Part shown: in pieces, positions 61,010 through 64,000 of the stretch
Numbering within the stretch: position 1 is the stretch's first letter
Layout of the letters: every line of letters begins with the position of its first letter
Origin: CBDAMZ01 sp965197375
GTDB taxonomy: Bacteria > Acidobacteriota > Vicinamibacteria > Vicinamibacterales > UBA8438
Direction: 5' to 3'
NCBI GenBank assembly: GCA_965197375.1
Contig: CBDAMZ010000008.1
Coordinates: 62,001-126,000 of the forward strand
DNA length: 64,000 nt
The notes under the pieces: generated by a model
Told to the model about the DNA's origin: nothing
The model's database searches: none
Seen by the model: the letters and a program-made list of their open reading frames with translations, nothing else
Position numbers and translations under genes: made by a program

Positions 61010-61159
61010 GTGCGCGACATTATCAGCCTGGCGTGTACCGAGTGCAGGCGACGGAATTACAGCACGACTAAGAATAAGCGAAAGACAACGGATCGTCTCG
61101 TGTTTAAGAAGTATTGCCGGTGGTGCCGCCGGCACACGCCACATCGGGAGACGAAATAG
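61010..61159 (+). CDS. rpmG: 50S ribosomal protein L33
   Basis: 49 residues from GTG 61010 to TAG 61157-61159. MRDIISLACTECRRRNYST, then KRKTTDRLVFKKYC and CRWCRRHTPHRETK. Two CxxC pairs make it the zinc-binding form. It sits between tuf and tRNA-Trp, the usual place for L33 in many bacteria. Confidence 0.93.
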   Translation: MRDIISLACTECRRRNYSTTKNKRKTTDRLVFKKYCRWCRRHTPHRETK

Positions 61160-61219
61160 GCGCGGGCGCTCGATACAAGGTGCCACGGATCAGGGGCGGA
61201 CGATGCCAGAAGGTGTCAT

Positions 61220-61295
61220 AGGCCAGTAGCTCAATTGGTAGAGCACCGGTCTCCAAAACCGGGGGCTGGGGGTTCGAGTCCCTCCTGGCCTGCCA
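61220..61295 (+). tRNA. tRNA-Trp (anticodon CCA), CCA end encoded
   Basis: Acceptor AGGCCAG with CTGGCCT; anticodon loop CTCCAAA between CCGGT/ACCGG gives CCA; T arm GGTTCGAGT; G discriminator and CCA at 61293-61295. Confidence 0.97.
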
Positions 61296-61386
61296 CTCAT
61301 TCGGCGCGAACTGGTGGCCCCCAGTATGACTGCTAGGCAACGGCGCCTGCGAGCCGTTCGACGGAGGTGCCAACGAGGAACGCGAC

Positions 61387-61650
61387 GTGAGATCAGCAAT
61401 GCTCGACAGTGCGAGGGAAGTGCCCGGGCGGGCGCGGCACGTCTTCGGGTGGTGGGCGCGCGCACGGGCATTCCTAGCCCAGGTACGCAACGAGCTCGAG
61501 CGGGTGACTTGGCCGTCCTGGAAGGAGGTTCAGGCCACGACGCTCGTCGTGATCCTGACCTCAGTGTTGTTCGGCGTGTATCTCTGGGGTATCGACTTGG
61601 TGCTCAGCACGGTGGCTAGTGCCCTGTTCCGGACTTTTGGGGTCTCATGA
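61387..61650 (+). CDS. secE: Preprotein translocase subunit SecE
   Basis: 87 residues from GTG 61387 (ATG 61399 is an alternative). The amphipathic motif VRNELERVTWPSWKEV precedes one membrane helix (TTLVVILTSVLFGVYLWGIDLVL). This is the one-helix SecE of most bacteria, part of SecYEG. It overlaps nusG by ATGA. Confidence 0.94.
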   Translation: MRSAMLDSAREVPGRARHVFGWWARARAFLAQVRNELERVTWPSWKEVQATTLVVILTSVLFGVYLWGIDLVLSTVASALFRTFGVS

Positions 61651-62189
61651 CCGACGTCAGCACGAAGCAGTGGTACATCGTGCACACCTATTCAGGGTTC
61701 GAGAAGAAGGTGTCCGAGGCATTGCGGCAGCGTGTTCACGCCTACGGTCTGCAGAACGAGATCGGGGAAGTAATGATCCCGACCGAGGACGTTATAGAGA
61801 TGCGCGGCGGGGAAAAGATCATCAGCTCGAAGAGATTCTTCCCAGGCTACATCCTAGTCGAGATGAACATGTCCGACCATGGATGGCACGTTGTCAAAAA
61901 CACGCCCAAGGTCACGGGGTTCGTTGGGGCTGGGTCGAAGCCGACCCCGCTGACGCACGAGGAAGTCGACCAGATCCTTCACCAGGTGACGGTCGCGGCC
62001 GAAAAACCGAAGCCTAGGTACACGTTCGAAAGAGGAGACCAGGTCCGCATCAATGAGGGACCGTTCACAAGCTTTAATGGTGTGGTTGACGACGTGAACA
62101 TCGACCGCAACACTCTCAAAGTCATGGTCACGATCTTCGGGCGATCGACACCGGTCGAGTTGGATTTCTTGCAGGTAGAAAAAATGTAA
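61647..62189 (+). CDS. nusG: Transcription termination/antitermination protein NusG
   Basis: 180 residues. NGN domain: WYIVHTYSGFEKKVSEAL, SSKRFFPGYILVEMNM and VTGFVGAGSKPTPLT. KOW domain: FERGDQVRINEGPFTSFNGVVDDVN and VMVTIFGRSTPVELDF. It binds RNA polymerase and links to ribosomes or Rho. Confidence 0.97.
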   Translation: MTDVSTKQWYIVHTYSGFEKKVSEALRQRVHAYGLQNEIGEVMIPTEDVIEMRGGEKIISSKRFFPGYILVEMNMSDHGWHVVKNTPKVTGFVGAGSKPTPLTHEEVDQILHQVTVAAEKPKPRYTFERGDQVRINEGPFTSFNGVVDDVNIDRNTLKVMVTIFGRSTPVELDFLQVEKM

Positions 62190-62274
62190 GTGGAGAGGTC
62201 CGAGGCCTGAGGCGTTAGCCGTCGTCGCGTCGTTCCTAACGGCTGGTGTCTGGTCACGGGCTGCTAGATGCAGT

Positions 62275-62700
62275 ATGGCAAAGAAAATCAAGGGTCAGGT
62301 GAAGTTACAGATCGCGGCCGGCAAGGCGACGCCGGCGCCGCCGGTGGGCACGGCACTCGGGCCTCACGGTGTGAACATTATGGATTTTTGTAAGGCGTTC
62401 AATGCTAAGACCGCCGGGCAGGAAGGCCTGATCATCCCGGCGGTTGTCACGGTGTACGCCGACCGTTCGTATAGCTTTATTACCAAGACGCCGCCGGCGG
62501 CTGTGCTATTGAAACGGGCAGCCAACATCGCGAAGGGATCCGGCGAGCCGAACCGGGCGAAGGTGGGCATGGTCACTCGGCAGCAGGTTGAGGAGATCGC
62601 CACGACCAAAATGCCTGATCTCAACGCGAACACGCTGGAAGGGGCGGTTAGTATCGTCGCCGGCACTGCGCGGTCGATGGGTATCGAGGTCGAAGGCTGA
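62275..62700 (+). CDS. rplK: 50S ribosomal protein L11
   Basis: 141 residues, the normal length. IKGQVKLQIAAGKATPAPPVG, GPHGVNIMDFCKAFNAKT and the C-terminal RNA-binding AKGSGEPNRAKVGMVTRQQVEEIA. It forms the stalk base with L10. It follows nusG by 85 nt. Confidence 0.97.
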   Translation: MAKKIKGQVKLQIAAGKATPAPPVGTALGPHGVNIMDFCKAFNAKTAGQEGLIIPAVVTVYADRSYSFITKTPPAAVLLKRAANIAKGSGEPNRAKVGMVTRQQVEEIATTKMPDLNANTLEGAVSIVAGTARSMGIEVEG

Positions 62701-62734
62701 TCCGGTGACGATGCGTCTTGTGGAAAGTTGAGTG

Positions 62735-63439
62735 ATGGCAAAGAACGGCAAGCAGTTCGAGGCGGCTCGGTCGAAGGTCGAGCACAAGCTCTACGCGCTG
62801 GAGGAGGCGATCCCCCTCGTTCAGAGCATCAAGTTCGCGAAGTTCGACGAGACGGTCGAAGTTGTGATGCGTCTCGGGGTCAATCCAAAGCACGCTGACC
62901 AGATGGTTCGCGGGACAGTCGTTCTACCCCATGGGCTCGGGCGCAACAAGCGGGTGCTCGTTTTTGCAGGCGCTGACAAGCAACAGGAAGCCGAGAGTGC
63001 TGGCGCCGACACTGTCGGCGGCGAGGAGCTGGTAGAGAAGATCAAGGGCGGCTGGATGGCGTTCGACGCTGTAGTCGCCACGCCGGACATGATGCGGTCG
63101 GTCGGTAAACTCGGCCGGATTCTTGGGCCCCGTGGGCTGATGCCGAACCCTAAAACTGGCACCGTGACGGTCGAGGTTGTGAAAGCGGTCCGTGAGATTA
63201 AGGCAGGTAAGGTCGAGTATCGCGTGGATCGGGCGGGCGTGGTTCACGCGCCGATCGGCAAGATCTCGTTCCCCACGGAAAAACTGATCGAGAATGCCCA
63301 GGCGTTGGCAGTCAGCGTGATGAAAGCGAAACCGATCGCGGCGAAAGGCAAGTACGTTAAGAGTGTCGCTGTGTCGTCGACGATGGGCCCAGGGATTCGC
63401 GTTGACAGCGCAAGCATCGAGACAGTGGCTAACGCCTAG
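62735..63439 (+). CDS. rplA: 50S ribosomal protein L1
   Basis: 234 residues from ATG 62735 (a GTG precedes it directly). KFDETVEVVMRLGVNPKHADQMVRGTVVLPHG, FDAVVATPDMM, GRILGPRGLMPNPKTGTV and YRVDRAGVVHAPIGKISF are typical. It lines the E site and can repress its own operon in other bacteria. Confidence 0.97.
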   Translation: MAKNGKQFEAARSKVEHKLYALEEAIPLVQSIKFAKFDETVEVVMRLGVNPKHADQMVRGTVVLPHGLGRNKRVLVFAGADKQQEAESAGADTVGGEELVEKIKGGWMAFDAVVATPDMMRSVGKLGRILGPRGLMPNPKTGTVTVEVVKAVREIKAGKVEYRVDRAGVVHAPIGKISFPTEKLIENAQALAVSVMKAKPIAAKGKYVKSVAVSSTMGPGIRVDSASIETVANA

Positions 63440-63470
63440 CAACGGAACGACACGTTACGAGATCGAACAC

Positions 63471-64000
63471 ATGGCAATCAGTAGGGCTCAGAAGGAGTCG
63501 CAGGTCGGGAAACTGCACTCGGAGTTCGGTAACGCGCAAAACGTCATCCTAGTCGATTTTAAGGGGCTCGACGTGCCTCAGACGACCGAACTGCGCCGAA
63601 AGGTGCGAGCCATCCAGGCACGCTACCAGGTGGTCAAGAACGCGCTCGCCAAGCGGGCAATCGAAGGTACTCCCTTCCAAACGCTCGACGAGCATTTCGG
63701 CGGGGCGACCGCAATCGCTTATAGCGGCGACGACCCGGTGACCCTGGCCAAGACGCTCGTCAAGTTTGCAAAGACCGCTCCGGCACTAACGGTGAAAGCT
63801 GCCGTCGTTCAGGGGCAGACGATCGAAGCGAAGGCGGTGGCGGATTTGGCCACCCTACCGGGCAGGCCGGAGTTGCAGGCGACCTTACTGAGCGTTCTGC
63901 AGGCGCCAATGGTCCAGCTCGTGCGGGTGCTCGGCGCGGTGCCGCGCGACCTGATGAGTGTCATGAGCCAGGTTGAGAAGAAGAAGGCGGAGGAGGAACA
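63471..64000 (+). CDS. rplJ: 50S ribosomal protein L10 (partial, right edge)
   Basis: Starts at ATG 63471 and runs off the window after 176 codons. MAISRAQKESQVGKLHSEF, VILVDFKGLDVPQTTELRRK, YQVVKNALAKRAIEGT and LPGRPELQATLLSVLQAPM are L10 blocks. The fragment ends in a Lys/Glu-rich tail. Only 31 nt separate it from rplA, so no L10-type RNA leader fits in between. rplL would follow. Confidence 0.96.
   Translation, partial: MAISRAQKESQVGKLHSEFGNAQNVILVDFKGLDVPQTTELRRKVRAIQARYQVVKNALAKRAIEGTPFQTLDEHFGGATAIAYSGDDPVTLAKTLVKFAKTAPALTVKAAVVQGQTIEAKAVADLATLPGRPELQATLLSVLQAPMVQLVRVLGAVPRDLMSVMSQVEKKKAEEE

Noticed and set aside
63440..63470. L10 ribosomal leader RNA
   Set aside because: Only 31 nt lie between rplA and rplJ.

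Overview
The window reads as chromosomal DNA of a GC-rich Gram-negative bacterium. Lipid-carrier-linked polysaccharide synthesis, an O-antigen-ligase-type protein, a LolB-like lipoprotein and the order lolB-like/ispE/tRNA-Gln/prs/rplY/pth/rpsF/rpsR/rplI/dnaB/radA/plsC/ispDF/rlmB all fit. The overall style (many GTG starts, holB-ricT pair, TPR lipoprotein locus, IspDF fusion) suggests Acidobacteriota, perhaps a Vicinamibacteria-like lineage. That placement is inference from family resemblance, not a computed phylogeny.

Layout. 1-3.8 kb: holB (cut by the left edge), ricT, pdxA, smpB, rmlD-like. 3.9-23.6 kb: a surface-polysaccharide region with lhgO on the minus strand and thiS-thiG embedded. 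It holds sugar-nucleotide genes, six glycosyltransferase-type genes, gmd, a coiled-coil methyltransferase and an O-antigen polymerase. At least five coding units here are broken: a wbpA/cytidylyltransferase deletion chimera, a frameshifted transketolase, a capsule-type gene with a stop plus a frameshift, and a frameshifted polymerase. 23.6-24.2 kb: a thiG remnant and a gene-free stretch ending in a strong terminator. 24.2-39.4 kb: a complete, tightly overlapped complex I operon in the order J-K-(antiporter)-(87-aa membrane protein)-(antiporter with NuoL-like tail)-M-N-A-B-C-D-EF-G-H-I. 39.6-45.2 kb: selA, a hypothetical gene, a cold-shock gene, purH, an O-antigen-ligase gene and a Trm112-like gene. 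45.4-58.9 kb: the housekeeping run listed above. 59.0-64.0 kb: tRNA-Thr/Tyr/Gly/Thr, tuf, rpmG, tRNA-Trp, secE, nusG, rplK, rplA and rplJ (cut by the right edge).

The most interesting system is the complex I operon. It encodes four antiporter-like membrane subunits instead of the usual three, plus an unassigned two-helix protein between two of them. One of the four combines an Mrp-type core with a NuoL-like C-terminal arm and has Asn where the other three carry the transmembrane-helix-7 lysine. NuoE and NuoF are fused. The second theme is decay: all coding lesions visible in the window, apart from an alr-like remnant and a tiny ORF, lie in the polysaccharide region, while about 40 kb of respiratory and housekeeping genes are intact.
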